Source of the DNA: a virus
Length of the DNA: 64,000 nt
Direction: 5' to 3' (one strand)
Virus record (IMG/VR): IMGVR_UViG_3300015374_000002
Coordinates: 21,790 to 85,789 of that record
A program made the translations under genes and the position numbers. Below, one piece after another: positions 45,901 to 54,129 of the stretch; positions within the stretch are counted from its first letter, which is position 1, and the number at the start of each line of letters is the position of its first letter. The notes beneath the pieces are model-generated. The model made no database searches. It saw only the letters and a program-made list of their open reading frames with translations, and had not been told where the DNA came from.

Positions 45901-46356
45901 TCAGGGGGTGTGCTTCCAGGCGGTCCGCTGCGCCGGGTCGGCGTAGACGAGGCCGAATAGGAGGGTGGCCGGGCTGCACCGGTCAGGGTCGGGCACGAGG
46001 CGTACGGAGGAGCCGCAGATCTGCGGCTTGTGCTTCAGCACCATGACGCCGTCCCAGATGTCGGCCGGATGTTCGGAGCGGAAGCCGAGCAGGCCGTCTC
46101 CCGCCTCCAGCCTGGCGACGGGGACGGGGGTGACCGGGTATACGCCGGTGGCACAGAACAGCATCCAGTCGCCGGGGCGGAACGTGACGACTCCGCTGTT
46201 GCGGGTGGCGACGCGGTAGCCGCGCTGTTGGGTGACGGAGAAGTCGGCGCCGAGGGCGGAAAGTGTTCCCGCGATGGCGCCGTGTGTTTCGAATGCGGAT
46301 TCGTCGGCTTGCTGTTCCAGGGCGGGGATGTGGAACACGGTTCTGATCGGTGGCAA
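45901..46356 (-). CDS. hypothetical protein (151 aa), TTG start
   Basis: TTG 46356 has AAGGAG 8 nt upstream. The product has alternating strands (GYRVATRNSGVVTFRPGDWMLFCATGVYPV) and an HKPQICGSSVRLV block. It precedes the endolysin. Unknown. Confidence 0.66.
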   Translation of the reverse strand: MPPIRTVFHIPALEQQADESAFETHGAIAGTLSALGADFSVTQQRGYRVATRNSGVVTFRPGDWMLFCATGVYPVTPVPVARLEAGDGLLGFRSEHPADIWDGVMVLKHKPQICGSSVRLVPDPDRCSPATLLFGLVYADPAQRTAWKHTP

Positions 46357-46371
46357 GGTGGTCTCCTTTTG

Positions 46372-46390
46372 GCGGCGTCGCTCTAGCCGC
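46372..46390 (-). promoter_or_regulatory. GAGCGA-loop 5' hairpin overlapping the upstream stop codon
   Basis: GCGGC-TAGAGCGAC-GCCGC; the TAG in the loop is the stop of the gene at 46383-46658. No promoter element is next to it, so it is an intra-operon copy. Confidence 0.65.
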
Positions 46391-46658
46391 TTTCGTCGAT
46401 TCTGGTGGGCAGTTCGGATTGTATGGAGCGGTAGTGCGGGCTCGGTTGCTCGCGTGGTGGCGGCGGTTTGGTCACTTCTTCCAGGTAGGCGTTGACTCGG
46501 GCGTAGATGTAGTCGAGCAGGGCTTTGGCTTCGACTGTGTTGACGCCTTCTCCTAGGTGGAGCCTGACCTGGTTCGTCCAGTCGAAGCTGATCACTAGGC
46601 GGAAGCGGTCGAGTTGAAGAGTCGGAGGTCGCCTACCTTGGGGTTGTTGTGGAGCCAT
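46383..46658 (-). CDS. hypothetical protein (91 aa)
   Basis: Pro/Arg-rich start, then LVISFDWTNQVRLHLGEGVNTVEAKALLDYIYARVNAYLEEV. It overlaps the upstream gene by 26 bp. Stop TAG lies in the loop of the next leader hairpin. Confidence 0.62.
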   Translation of the reverse strand: MAPQQPQGRRPPTLQLDRFRLVISFDWTNQVRLHLGEGVNTVEAKALLDYIYARVNAYLEEVTKPPPPREQPSPHYRSIQSELPTRIDESG

Positions 46659-46884
46659 CGTCTGGTTTGTCCTGTCCTGTCAGGCAGGCGATTAGCGTCT
46701 GCGGCTCCACCATGTCACGGTTAAGTTTCGCCAGGTAGGCGATCGACAGGGCCCGCTGATTGGCATCGGCGATCATGACCAGTCGGCGCATGACCTCTCT
46801 GCTGTCAGCTTCCGCCTTGGACTTAGCGGCTATAGCCCTCCGAAGCATGGTCAGGAGGGCCAAGTCGTCTACGTCGCCACCCAT
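46633..46884 (-). CDS. hypothetical protein (83 aa)
   Basis: Helical protein (MGGDVDDLALLTMLRRAIAAKSK...). GGAGG lies 4 nt before ATG 46884; a longer frame upstream has no support. Confidence 0.63.
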   Translation of the reverse strand: MGGDVDDLALLTMLRRAIAAKSKAEADSREVMRRLVMIADANQRALSIAYLAKLNRDMVEPQTLIACLTGQDKPDDGSTTTPR

Positions 46885-46963
46885 GATTCCTCCCGCTTCT
46901 CCCGCGCACGCTTTCGGTACGGATGTGGGGTCGCCCGTCCCACTTCTACTCATCCCCACCATG

Positions 46964-47006
46964 GCACGCATTTAGCGGCAGGTCTCGGACTGTTCGCATT
47001 TAGTTA
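46964..47006 (-). promoter_or_regulatory. two operator copies
   Basis: AACTAAATGCGAACAG (46997-47006 region, including the TAA stop of the upstream gene) and CGCTAAATGCGTGCC (46964-46978) precede the 46884 unit. Confidence 0.6.
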
Positions 47007-47869
47007 TCAGACGGTGCGAGGTCGTCAAGGATTCTGCGCGCCACCTGGTAGGCGAAGTAGCCGGGGCACTCCTCCGGCGTGACGTACAGGTCGCCGCAGG
47101 CGGTGCACTCCCACACTCCGGAGTTGTCGGGTCGGTAGGGCGCCTCGTGCACGTCGTGGCCCTGCTTGGCCAGCCTGCCGAGCAGGCAGCCCAGCGACCA
47201 CGACTTGTCGGCCAGGTCGGGGATGCGCACCTTGCCGCTTGACAGGAGCGAGCCCGCCCGGCCGAGAGCTTCATGAGTCTCGGCCGCCTCCGCTTCTGCC
47301 ACGTCCAGCCGGTTGCGCAGCATCTCCCGCAGCGGGGCGATTACAGCGCACAGTTCGTCGGCGGCGGCCCGCCAATCGTCGCGGGCGTCCAGCGGCACCG
47401 CGTTGATGGTCCAGTGGTTGACCAGGTAGCGGCGCTGCTCCGCCGTCTTGCACATCGCCATCTCCTCCCACGGGTTGGTGCGGAGCGGCCCCGCCGTGGT
47501 GGACAGTTCCACCGCCCGGTCCCGGATGTCGGTCAACCGGGCCTTCTCGGCGTCGTAGGCGGCCTGCGCCTCCGCCCGCTCCTCCTCGTCCATCCAGTCG
47601 GCGGGCGGCAGCATCCCGATCGGCTTGATCGCCTTCTCCGGGTCTTCGCGCCGCCGGTGGTAGATCTCCTTGCCCCAGAGGGCGTCCACCAGGGCTCCGT
47701 CGATCCATTCGTAGTCACTGCCGGTTACCAGCAAATGCTCCAGGGCGGCCGTCCGGTTGGAGTATCCGGCGGGCCAGAAGCGGATCAGCCGTTCCACGGT
47801 GCAGTCCACCGAGTCGCACGGGTAGTCCGGCAGCCGGGTTTCCCGGCCACACCGTTCACACGTCGTCAT
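47000..47869 (-). CDS. zinc-ribbon-ended helical protein (289 aa)
   Basis: N-terminal CERCGRETRLPDYPCDSVDC and C-terminal CTACGDLYVTPEEC are Cys4 zinc sites at both ends of a long helical, Glu/Ala-rich body. Possibly nucleic acid-binding; not recognised. It overlaps the upstream membrane gene by 14 bp. Confidence 0.68.
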   Translation of the reverse strand: MTTCERCGRETRLPDYPCDSVDCTVERLIRFWPAGYSNRTAALEHLLVTGSDYEWIDGALVDALWGKEIYHRRREDPEKAIKPIGMLPPADWMDEEERAEAQAAYDAEKARLTDIRDRAVELSTTAGPLRTNPWEEMAMCKTAEQRRYLVNHWTINAVPLDARDDWRAAADELCAVIAPLREMLRNRLDVAEAEAAETHEALGRAGSLLSSGKVRIPDLADKSWSLGCLLGRLAKQGHDVHEAPYRPDNSGVWECTACGDLYVTPEECPGYFAYQVARRILDDLAPSDN

Positions 47870-48140
47870 CGTCGTACTCCTGCCAGGACTTCTTGGGGGT
47901 GCCCGTCAGACGGCGCACGATGGCGGCGCCGGGGCCGGATGCGGTGGCCAGGTTGTCCTGGTGGCGGTGCCGCCACCACCAGCGGGCCGTGTGGATGACG
48001 TACGCGGGCCACAAGATCCACCACAGCCACAGGGTGGCCAGATGCTCGAACGCCTCGTCAGTGCCGTCCAGCCGCAGAATGACGGCGCCGAGGCCGGTCA
48101 GGGCGATGCCCGCGCCGACGCCGCACAGGAAGCCGGTCAT
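47856..48140 (-). CDS. small membrane protein (94 aa)
   Basis: Hydrophobic segments FLCGVGAGIALTGLGAVILRL and LATLWLWWILWPAYVI followed by a basic His/Trp/Arg stretch and an acidic end (EYDDDDV). ATG 48140 overlaps the upstream stop. Confidence 0.68.
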   Translation of the reverse strand: MTGFLCGVGAGIALTGLGAVILRLDGTDEAFEHLATLWLWWILWPAYVIHTARWWWRHRHQDNLATASGPGAAIVRRLTGTPKKSWQEYDDDDV

Positions 48141-48712
48141 CGTCCGTCCTCCTTGGTCATGCCGAGTGCGATGAACATGAAGGCGGTGACGAATCGGTCC
48201 TTTGCTCTCAACCTGGGCGACCTGGGCGAGCTGGGCACCTGACCCTTCTGGACCATTGCATGCGCGTCCAGCGCCCACTGCGGGAAGACGACGGGGCCCA
48301 GGCCGTGTTCGGCCCGAATCTCGTTGATCAGGTAGGTCGCCTGGACGTCCGTCCAGTCTCCTTCGAGTGCGAGCAGGAGACGCTTGCGGACAGCCATGCG
48401 GGCCTTCATGTCGGGCCGGGCCGCAGCCACCTGCGGATCGGGGATCGCATCGGCGTCGGGCATGGGCACGTCGTAGCGGAAGATGAGCCCGTTCATGAGG
48501 ACGGCCAGGTGGTGCCCGAACGGGCCCGGTTCGAACGCGAACATCTTGGCGTAGTGCCATTCGTCGATAACGTCCTCGACGGCATGGCGCCCGGTCGCGA
48601 TCTCGCCTCTGGCCGTGAAGCACATGCCATGGATGGTGCTGTCTCCGGCGACGGTGGCGGCGTTGCGCAGCGCGTCGGCGGCCTGCTCCCGTGTGATGCG
48701 GATGCTGATCAT
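48137..48712 (-). CDS. hypothetical protein, tandem paralogue A (191 aa)
   Basis: N-terminus SIRITREQAADALRNAA and middle FAFEPGPFGHHLAVLMNGLIFRYDVPMPD match the next gene upstream. The C-terminal half is extra and carries a basic segment. Function unknown. Confidence 0.68.
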   Translation of the reverse strand: MISIRITREQAADALRNAATVAGDSTIHGMCFTARGEIATGRHAVEDVIDEWHYAKMFAFEPGPFGHHLAVLMNGLIFRYDVPMPDADAIPDPQVAAARPDMKARMAVRKRLLLALEGDWTDVQATYLINEIRAEHGLGPVVFPQWALDAHAMVQKGQVPSSPRSPRLRAKDRFVTAFMFIALGMTKEDGR

Positions 48713-48741
48713 TTCACTCCTCAATGGGACTGGCGGTTCGG

Positions 48742-49143
48742 TCACGGCCCCTCCAGTTCTTCGCGCTGGTTGACGTAGTGCACGAGGGCCTGGTAGGCGT
48801 CCTCGGCACGGGAGGAGACGCCGCCGTTTTCGTTCTCCAGCAGTTCGAAGATGAGGTCGGCGTACTCGGCCAGGAACGCCTCAGCGGGCGTCTGGTCGGG
48901 CATGGGCACGTCGAAGTGGAAGACGGTGAGTCCGAGCAGCATGGACAGGTCGTAGCCGAACGGTCCCGGCTGGTAAGCGAGGAGGGTGGCGTGTTCGAGC
49001 TGGACCATCAGCACGTGGATGGCCGTCTCCTCCGAGACGAGCGCGCCGCTGGAACTGTGCCACAACACTTTGACCGTGCCGTCCTTGGCGGCGGCGCGCA
49101 GTGCGGCGGCGGCCTGCTCGCGGGTGATGCGGATGCTGGTCAT
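48742..49143 (-). CDS. hypothetical protein, tandem paralogue B (133 aa)
   Basis: SIRITREQAAAALRAAA, YQPGPFGYDLSMLLGLTVFHFDVPMPDQ: clear duplicate of the gene at 48137. The end QALVHYVNQREELEGP differs. ATGA-type junction with the upstream gene. Confidence 0.68.
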   Translation of the reverse strand: MTSIRITREQAAAALRAAAKDGTVKVLWHSSSGALVSEETAIHVLMVQLEHATLLAYQPGPFGYDLSMLLGLTVFHFDVPMPDQTPAEAFLAEYADLIFELLENENGGVSSRAEDAYQALVHYVNQREELEGP

Positions 49144-49478
49144 GTATTTCTCCATTCCGGCATTCCCAGGGCCAGGAAGGCGCTGCGCAGGGCGTATTTG
49201 GCGGCGTAGTCGGAGTGGCCGCTTGCCGACGCTTCGATTTCGCGGATGAGGTCGATGCCGACCGGTTCCAGGCCGTGTCCGGCACGGATCTCGTTGACCA
49301 AGGCGTGCATCTGTTCCGCTTCCCAGGCGACCCAGGCGAGTTCCTGTCCGCCGTCGGGGGCGGCCACCAGGTCTTCCCGCTCGTGCCGCTGTTGGGTGAT
49401 GCGGAGGAGTAGCTGCCAGAAGCGGTCGCGTGTCTGCATGCGTTCACGGATGGGGACGGTAGGCCCCGGGTTCGTCAT
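49140..49478 (-). CDS. hypothetical protein (112 aa)
   Basis: Helical, with EAEQMHALVNEIRAGHGLEPVG, which is similar to TYLINEIRAEHGLGPVVF in the C-terminal half of paralogue A, so three neighbouring genes share modules. AGGAGG precedes ATG 49478. Confidence 0.66.
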   Translation of the reverse strand: MTNPGPTVPIRERMQTRDRFWQLLLRITQQRHEREDLVAAPDGGQELAWVAWEAEQMHALVNEIRAGHGLEPVGIDLIREIEASASGHSDYAAKYALRSAFLALGMPEWRNT

Positions 49479-49499
49479 GCTGGACCTCCTGTAAGTCGG

Positions 49500-49531
49500 G
49501 CGGCCACCCTCGGGGGATCCGGGGTGGCCGC
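49500..49531 (-). terminator. hairpin terminator
   Basis: GCGGCCACCC and GGGTGGCCGC form a perfect 10-bp stem after the 49550 gene; no U tract. Confidence 0.6.
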
Positions 49532-49549
49532 TGAATTCGACGGGTCGAT

Positions 49550-49720
49550 CTACTTGTAGAAGCTGTCCGGGTCGTTGTAGATCTTCTTGAAGTCGGCGCT
49601 CGCCTTGTCGTGCTCCGGGCTGCCGAGCGGGGTTGATGTCAGCCGGTCCACGACCTTCTTGGTCTTGGATACGAGCGACTTCTTCAGTTCGCCGGGCTTC
49701 GGCTGGTCGGACTTCGCCAT
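49550..49720 (-). CDS. small basic protein (56 aa)
   Basis: Lys/Ser/Asp-rich (MAKSDQPKPGELKKSLVSKT at the start). First gene after an operator and hairpin; about 75 nt of leader. Followed by a hairpin terminator, so it is monocistronic. Confidence 0.66.
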   Translation of the reverse strand: MAKSDQPKPGELKKSLVSKTKKVVDRLTSTPLGSPEHDKASADFKKIYNDPDSFYK

Positions 49721-49796
49721 GTTGATCTCCTTGTGCTGATGATGTTGCACGTGATGTTGCACGCCCCGGAGGGGCCAACAACATCGCTTCCTCCTG

Positions 49797-49840
49797 GTTG
49801 GGTCGCTCCCCAACACCACTCAATGTACAGGCGTTTAGCG
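49797..49840 (-). promoter_or_regulatory. operator/promoter plus GAGCGA-loop hairpin
   Basis: GACGCTAAACGCCTGTACATT (a variant with AAACG) and hairpin GTTGGG-GAGCGA-CCCAAC, whose 6-nt loop is exactly the core. Confidence 0.7.
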
Positions 49841-49847
49841 TCTGCGG

Positions 49848-50195
49848 CTAGTGGTTGCCCTCAGTCTTTGCGGACACCCGCGCGTAGGTCTCCCCGCCAA
49901 ACTCCTCCCGCAGTGCGGTAAGCGTCCGGTCGGCGTCTTTTACCCAGCGGTCGGCGTTGCGGGCGGCGTCCCGGCGTTCACGGCGAACCGCGTCGCCGTC
50001 CCATTGCGCGTTGATGAGGGCGTTCAGGGTTACGCACAGGGCGTCCGCGACCGCCTTGCCGTGCCTGAGGTCGGACAGGGGGTCTGAGATGTCGTTCTCC
50101 AGGATGCTGCTCAGCCACGGGGCCAGGTCGTGCAGCTCTTCGCCGGTCAGGCGGAAGGTCACGCCGGACAGTTTGTAGTCGGGAATGACGTCCAT
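49848..50195 (-). CDS. hypothetical protein (115 aa)
   Basis: Beta start (MDVIPDYKLSGVTFRLTGEELHDLAPWLSSIL) then a charged helix. Two bp from the upstream gene. Unknown. Confidence 0.66.
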   Translation of the reverse strand: MDVIPDYKLSGVTFRLTGEELHDLAPWLSSILENDISDPLSDLRHGKAVADALCVTLNALINAQWDGDAVRRERRDAARNADRWVKDADRTLTALREEFGGETYARVSAKTEGNH

Positions 50196-50197
50196 GA

Positions 50198-50464
50198 TCA
50201 GATGAACTCCTTTCGGGGATCGTTTTCCACCCAGTCCTCCAGATCCAGTAGCACCTGGTTGGCCAGCTCGCGGCGGTCGTATGTGCTGCCGTCGAACTCG
50301 ACGGTGGCGGCGGTGTCGCGCCACCGCTCCATCTCGTCGGCCAGCATTTCCAGGAGGTACAAGCCGTACTCGCCGAGCAGGATGTCAGCGTTGATCGCAC
50401 GCTGTAGGCCCGCTTCGAAGTACTTCTGCTGCCGCTCCTGCTTGCTCAGCTCCGGGCTACTCAT
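50198..50464 (-). CDS. hypothetical protein (88 aa)
   Basis: A helical acidic protein with EYGLYLLEMLADEMERWRDTAATVEFDGSTYDRRELANQVL. Overlaps the upstream gene by 8 bp. Confidence 0.66.
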   Translation of the reverse strand: MSSPELSKQERQQKYFEAGLQRAINADILLGEYGLYLLEMLADEMERWRDTAATVEFDGSTYDRRELANQVLLDLEDWVENDPRKEFI

Positions 50465-50669
50465 CCTCGGCTACCCCCCAGGAACGCTCGGACATTCCGT
50501 CACTGAAGATCCAGGCGGCCATCAGCCGGTCGGCGATCTCGTTCTGCTCAGCGAGGGACAACGCGCCCCATGCCTGCGGGGTTAGGCAGGTGTCCGCCTC
50601 GTGGTCGAAGTTGAAGGGCATGCCGCTCAGCGTGAACGACATGGACAGCCGGACGGTTGGGGTGTTCAT
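50457..50669 (-). CDS. hypothetical protein (70 aa)
   Basis: Begins MNTPTVRLSMSFTLSGMPFNFDHEAD and ends in an acidic tail. AGGAG precedes ATG 50669. Unknown. Confidence 0.64.
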   Translation of the reverse strand: MNTPTVRLSMSFTLSGMPFNFDHEADTCLTPQAWGALSLAEQNEIADRLMAAWIFSDGMSERSWGVAEDE

Positions 50670-50679
50670 GTCGATCTCC

Positions 50680-50847
50680 TTAGGACTTGCCCAGCTTCTT
50701 GTCGGCCCTGGCCTTGACATTCCGGGCCGTCCTGGTCGCCGACTGAAGGTCGGCGTTGTCGCTCTTGCCGTGCTTGGTGATGAGGTCGTCGCAGGCGGCG
50801 GACAGCTTCTCCAGGTCCACACGCTGCTGGTCTGTGATCTTCTTCAT
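50680..50847 (-). CDS. small basic protein (55 aa)
   Basis: Lys/Arg/Asp-rich helical protein beginning MKKITDQQRVDLEKLSAACD and ending KKLGKS. It fits exactly between the hairpin leader and the next gene. Confidence 0.64.
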   Translation of the reverse strand: MKKITDQQRVDLEKLSAACDDLITKHGKSDNADLQSATRTARNVKARADKKLGKS

Positions 50848-50877
50848 GGTGGATGCTCGCTTTCTCGGGTTCTCCTG

Positions 50878-50900
50878 GCGTCGGGTCGCTCAACCGACGC
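50878..50900 (-). promoter_or_regulatory. GAGCGA-loop 5' hairpin
   Basis: GCGTCGG-TTGAGCGAC-CCGACGC, a perfect 7-bp stem, with no operator next to it. Confidence 0.68.
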
Positions 50901-50912
50901 GTTCCTACGGGT

Positions 50913-51146
50913 TTATGCCGCCCTGGCTTCGCCCTGGGCGACCGTCGTGCCCTCCACGGGCTGTGAGTGGTCGCTGACGGCCCAGTTGTGCCAGCGGTGC
51001 GGAAGAGTCTCAACGACGCTCCAGGCGGCACCCTGGAGCCGGGCAGCTTCGCTGCGGGCGTGCTGTTCGGCGTCGGCCTTCGTGGTGAAGCCGCCGCGCG
51101 TTTTGGCCAGGGTGCCGTCGGCGTAGAAGGCGTGCGCGATGAACAT
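50913..51146 (-). CDS. hypothetical protein (77 aa)
   Basis: MFIAHAFYADGTLAKTRGGFTTKADAEQHARSEAARLQG resembles the small domain at 20942 (FATKADAEEARTRL). The similarity is short. ATG 51146 overlaps the upstream stop. Confidence 0.63.
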   Translation of the reverse strand: MFIAHAFYADGTLAKTRGGFTTKADAEQHARSEAARLQGAAWSVVETLPHRWHNWAVSDHSQPVEGTTVAQGEARAA

Positions 51147-51751
51147 CACCGCTCCGCCCGGTAGTAGCCGTCGGCAGTGGGCCGCATCCGTGACAGCTTG
51201 ACCCGGATGGACCGACCGATGTGACTGACCGCCCACGGGTAGGGCTGCTCGCAGCGGTGACGCAGCGCGTCGGTGTTGCAGTCGAGCATTCGGCGCGTCT
51301 CGTCCGTGTCAGTCAGCACCACGCCGTAGGCGTAGCCGTCGGTGATGGCGGTGATGCGGAAGGTCCGGCCGCGCGTCAGAACGCCGTAGTTGGCCCACAC
51401 ATCGCCCACAACCACCGGGGCGCCCACGATTCGGCCGCGCGGGTCACGCTTCGGCGTCGGCGGCAGCGACCGCTGCCATTGCTCGACCGCCGCAGCCAGA
51501 TCGGCGGCCTCGTCGCCGGTCGGCATGGACAGGTGACGCAGCAGTTCATACAGGTCGTCGTAGGTCTCGTTGACGCCGGGGCCAGCCACGATGGCGCGGC
51601 TGAACCCGGCGCTGGTGTAGAACACCTCGATGGTGAGGCCGTCGATGGTGGCGGCCAGGTAGTCGTCGCCGTCCGGGCTGGGCAGCAGCACCGTGGCGGC
51701 GCCGTGCGCCTCCAGGTGCGCGCCCAGCTCGGCGGAGGTCATCGTCGTCAT
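51146..51751 (-). CDS. hypothetical protein (201 aa)
   Basis: N-terminal helix and strand (LEAHGAATVLLPSPDGDDYLAATIDGLTIEVFYTSAG), then VVVGDVWANYGVLTRGRTFRITAITDGYAYGVVLTD, a small beta-barrel-like segment. Not recognised. Confidence 0.67.
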   Translation of the reverse strand: MTTMTSAELGAHLEAHGAATVLLPSPDGDDYLAATIDGLTIEVFYTSAGFSRAIVAGPGVNETYDDLYELLRHLSMPTGDEAADLAAAVEQWQRSLPPTPKRDPRGRIVGAPVVVGDVWANYGVLTRGRTFRITAITDGYAYGVVLTDTDETRRMLDCNTDALRHRCEQPYPWAVSHIGRSIRVKLSRMRPTADGYYRAER

Positions 51752-51759
51752 GGCCGGGC

Positions 51760-52080
51760 TCAGTTCCGGTGTCCGCCGCGCCGGTGACCGGTCCGCAGGG
51801 CGTTGGCCAGCTCCTTCAGCGTGGTCGCGCTGCCCAGTTCGCATTCGGTGGCCACGCAGCCGTCGCGCATGAACCGGCCGTCGATCTCGTCGAATGCGGC
51901 GGTGACCATGCGGTCGCAGCGCTCTCCGAGGTAGGCGTGGACGTACTTGACGCCGTCCTCGTATTCGATCTCCGTTCGGGCGCCCTGCTTGGCGCACCAG
52001 TCGGCGAACATGCGCGGGATGGCGGAGTAGTCGTCGGGCAACGTCCGATCGATGATCGGGTGGGGCGGGTTGGTCAGCAT
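51760..52080 (-). CDS. hypothetical protein (106 aa)
   Basis: Polar mixed protein (MLTNPPHPIIDRTLPDDYSAIPRMFADWCAKQG...) with a basic C-terminus HRRGGHRN. AGGAGG precedes. First gene of the operon reaching to 50913. Confidence 0.65.
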   Translation of the reverse strand: MLTNPPHPIIDRTLPDDYSAIPRMFADWCAKQGARTEIEYEDGVKYVHAYLGERCDRMVTAAFDEIDGRFMRDGCVATECELGSATTLKELANALRTGHRRGGHRN

Positions 52081-52093
52081 GGGTTCCTCCTGT

Positions 52094-52176
52094 GGGTGTC
52101 GGGTCGCTCTCCAACACCCTTCCAACGTACACCCATTTAGCATCTACGTCCAGCGTGGGCGGACAGCCATTTAGCC
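52094..52176 (-). promoter_or_regulatory. two operators plus GAGCGA-loop hairpin
   Basis: GGGCTAAATGGCTGTCC (52163-52175) and ATGCTAAATGGGTGTACG (52127-52142, -10 TACGTT), then a 9-bp hairpin GGGTGTTGG/CCGACACCC around AGAGCGAC. Confidence 0.72.
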
Positions 52177-52177
52177 C

Positions 52178-52765
52178 CTACTCGTCGCCGTCAAACCCCT
52201 GCTCCACCACATCACCCTCCACGACACCGGAGGCGCCCCCGTCGATCGCTGCCAGCTCAGCGTGCAACCGCTGCGCCAACTCCCCGATAGACGCTGAATG
52301 CTCCACCTGGATCGCGCCACCGCCCGGCCCGGACACCTCCGTAGGCTGCCGCCCCCAGCCGCGATCCCAGAACCGGCGAGCCAGGATCTCCAGACCGACC
52401 CGGCCATCCGCCGGGGCCGTCTGCTCCTCCTCCTCCACCGTCCCGTCAGGCTTCCGCCGTGTGACGCGCTTAACGACGTAACCGCCCATTGCTGCTTTCA
52501 TCACCGATCCGGCGACAACCCGCACTTCAAGCTCATCACGCGCCCGATAAAGATCCTGAAGGAACTGAACCTTCCAACTTGGGGCGTTGGGTTCTTCGGC
52601 TTCGTTGATCCAGTTGTAGAGGGTGCGTTCGCTGATGCCTGCGGCTCCGGCGGCGGCGTTGAAGGTGGCGCCTGCTCGGACGGCGTTGACGATGCGGTCG
52701 TGGATTTCGGGGGTGAGTTTGGAGCGTCGGCCGCCTGTGCGGCGTCGTGTGGGTGCGGTGTCCAT
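52178..52765 (-). CDS. terminase small subunit-like DNA-binding protein
   Basis: The N-terminal helix-turn-helix (GGRRSKLTPEIHDRIVNAVRAGATFNAAAGAAGISERTLYNWINEAE) followed by a helical linker and an acidic C-terminus is the usual layout of phage small terminases, which recognise the packaging site. No large terminase is in the window, so a transcription factor is an alternative. Confidence 0.68.
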   Translation of the reverse strand: MDTAPTRRRTGGRRSKLTPEIHDRIVNAVRAGATFNAAAGAAGISERTLYNWINEAEEPNAPSWKVQFLQDLYRARDELEVRVVAGSVMKAAMGGYVVKRVTRRKPDGTVEEEEQTAPADGRVGLEILARRFWDRGWGRQPTEVSGPGGGAIQVEHSASIGELAQRLHAELAAIDGGASGVVEGDVVEQGFDGDE

Positions 52766-52820
52766 AGTGGGGTCTACGGTGACCGGGGGCTGGTGTTTGT
52801 GTCGCGTGGTGGCGTACAGG

Positions 52821-52857
52821 AACGCCCCCGGGTCCTGTGTGGGGCGCCGGGGGCGTT
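52821..52857. terminator. bidirectional-looking hairpin
   Basis: AACGCCCCCGG and CCGGGGGCGTT, an 11-bp stem. It lies after the 52874 gene on the minus strand. Confidence 0.6.
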
Positions 52858-52873
52858 GCTGGTGTGGGGGGGG

Positions 52874-53302
52874 TCAGGCGTCGTCGTCCTCGTTGTGCTG
52901 TTCGAGGAAGGTGGTGTAGGCGCACGCCTCCTTCCAGCGTTCGGCGGCTTCGATGTCGCCGACCATGCATTTCAGCAGTAGGTAGAGGTCGGGGAAGGCG
53001 TCTTCACCGGATGCGTCGTCGCTGGGGTCCAGGAGGGCGAAGGTGATCTCCCCGATGGAGGTGGGGATGGTGTCGGGGTTGATGTGCTCCTGGCTTGGGT
53101 CGTGCGGGCTCATCTCCCATGTGGTGCCGGTCGGCATGGCGGTGCTCTGGCGTGACCAGTTCAAGTAGGTGATCCACCGTTCGGCTTGGTGGCGGAACGG
53201 AATGGGGCCGTAGCGCAGGGTGTCACGGCCGGGCCTGGTGATGACGACATCCGTCATAGGGTCGCCGGTGTGTGGGTTGATAGCGCGCGGGTCGTGGCTC
53301 AT
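52874..53302 (-). CDS. hypothetical protein (142 aa)
   Basis: Contains PGRDTLRYGPIPFRHQAERWITYLNW and an acidic end. ATGA overlap with the upstream basic peptide gene. Not recognised. Confidence 0.66.
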   Translation of the reverse strand: MSHDPRAINPHTGDPMTDVVITRPGRDTLRYGPIPFRHQAERWITYLNWSRQSTAMPTGTTWEMSPHDPSQEHINPDTIPTSIGEITFALLDPSDDASGEDAFPDLYLLLKCMVGDIEAAERWKEACAYTTFLEQHNEDDDA

Positions 53303-53442
53303 GACTGCTCCTTGATGGCGGCGCGGCGGCGGTCGCTGCGGGTGCGCAGGCGTTTGGTTCCGCGTGCGTGGCGTCCTGCTGCGTTGCTGGTGCGGAGTCC
53401 GGCCAGGCGGGCGCCGGTTGCGGTGGGGGCGGTGCGCTTCAT
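53299..53442 (-). CDS. small, very basic protein (47 aa)
   Basis: Arg/Ala-rich (MKRTAPTATGARLAGLRTSN, then AGRHARGTKRLRTRSDRRRAAIKEQS). AAAGGAAG precedes the ATG. It probably binds nucleic acid; small nucleoid-like peptides have this composition. Confidence 0.6.
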   Translation of the reverse strand: MKRTAPTATGARLAGLRTSNAAGRHARGTKRLRTRSDRRRAAIKEQS

Positions 53443-53463
53443 GGCCGGTCTTCCTTTCGTGGG

Positions 53464-53490
53464 GCCGCCCATCCGGAGCGGATGGGCGGC
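53464..53490 (-). terminator. hairpin terminator
   Basis: GCCGCCCATCC and GGATGGGCGGC, perfect 11-bp stem with 5-nt loop, after the 53501 gene. Confidence 0.68.
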
Positions 53491-53500
53491 GGTGGTGCGG

Positions 53501-54115
53501 TCAGGCGAGAGAGAGTCCGTCTTCGGTGGACACTCCGCCGTAGAAGCGTCTGTCGAAGTAGTCGATCTGCGGCTCGCTGCCGTCGTGGTTGTAGGCGTTG
53601 GAGACGGCCTTCAGTTCTTTGGCCAGGGCGCGGAGGGCGTCAGTGGGCATGGCGCGCTCGTGGCCCCAGTCGTCGGTGACGGTGGTGAATCCCCACAGGT
53701 CGGGGATGTTCTTGACCGTGATTTCGATGCTTCCGCCGCCGCTGTAGTAGGAGGTGCGGACACTGAAGGTGATCTGGTCGGGGGCGTCGCCGATGGGGTC
53801 GATGACGGCGATGTCGCCGGGGACGGCCGGGGTTGTCTTGGCCAGTTTGCGGGCCAGGGCGAGGTCGGCGCGGATCATTTTGGCGATCTCGGTGAGGGTC
53901 TTGCCGGTGGTGAGGTGGTACTTGTCGCCGTACCAGCGGTTGTAGAGGTTCCAGCCGCTTTCGCCGCCGTCGGTCTTGGCCTGGCCGTTGAGGAGGCGGG
54001 CGAGGGCGCGGGCGGCGTTGCTGCGTTCGCCGTCGCCGGTGGTCTTGCGCTCGATGATGGCGCGCAGGGTGGCGATGCGGCGTTCGCGGCGGTCGGCCTT
54101 GGTGGTGGTGCTCAT
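53501..54115 (-). CDS. hypothetical protein (204 aa)
   Basis: Basic helical N-terminus (MSTTTKADRRERRIATLRAIIERKTTGDG...RALARLLNG), which recalls the DUF2786 helix hairpin, and a beta-rich C-terminal half (YYSGGGSIEITVKNIPDLWGFTTV). Monocistronic with its own promoter and terminator. Confidence 0.67.
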   Translation of the reverse strand: MSTTTKADRRERRIATLRAIIERKTTGDGERSNAARALARLLNGQAKTDGGESGWNLYNRWYGDKYHLTTGKTLTEIAKMIRADLALARKLAKTTPAVPGDIAVIDPIGDAPDQITFSVRTSYYSGGGSIEITVKNIPDLWGFTTVTDDWGHERAMPTDALRALAKELKAVSNAYNHDGSEPQIDYFDRRFYGGVSTEDGLSLA

Positions 54116-54129
54116 GTTCTGCTCCTGTA

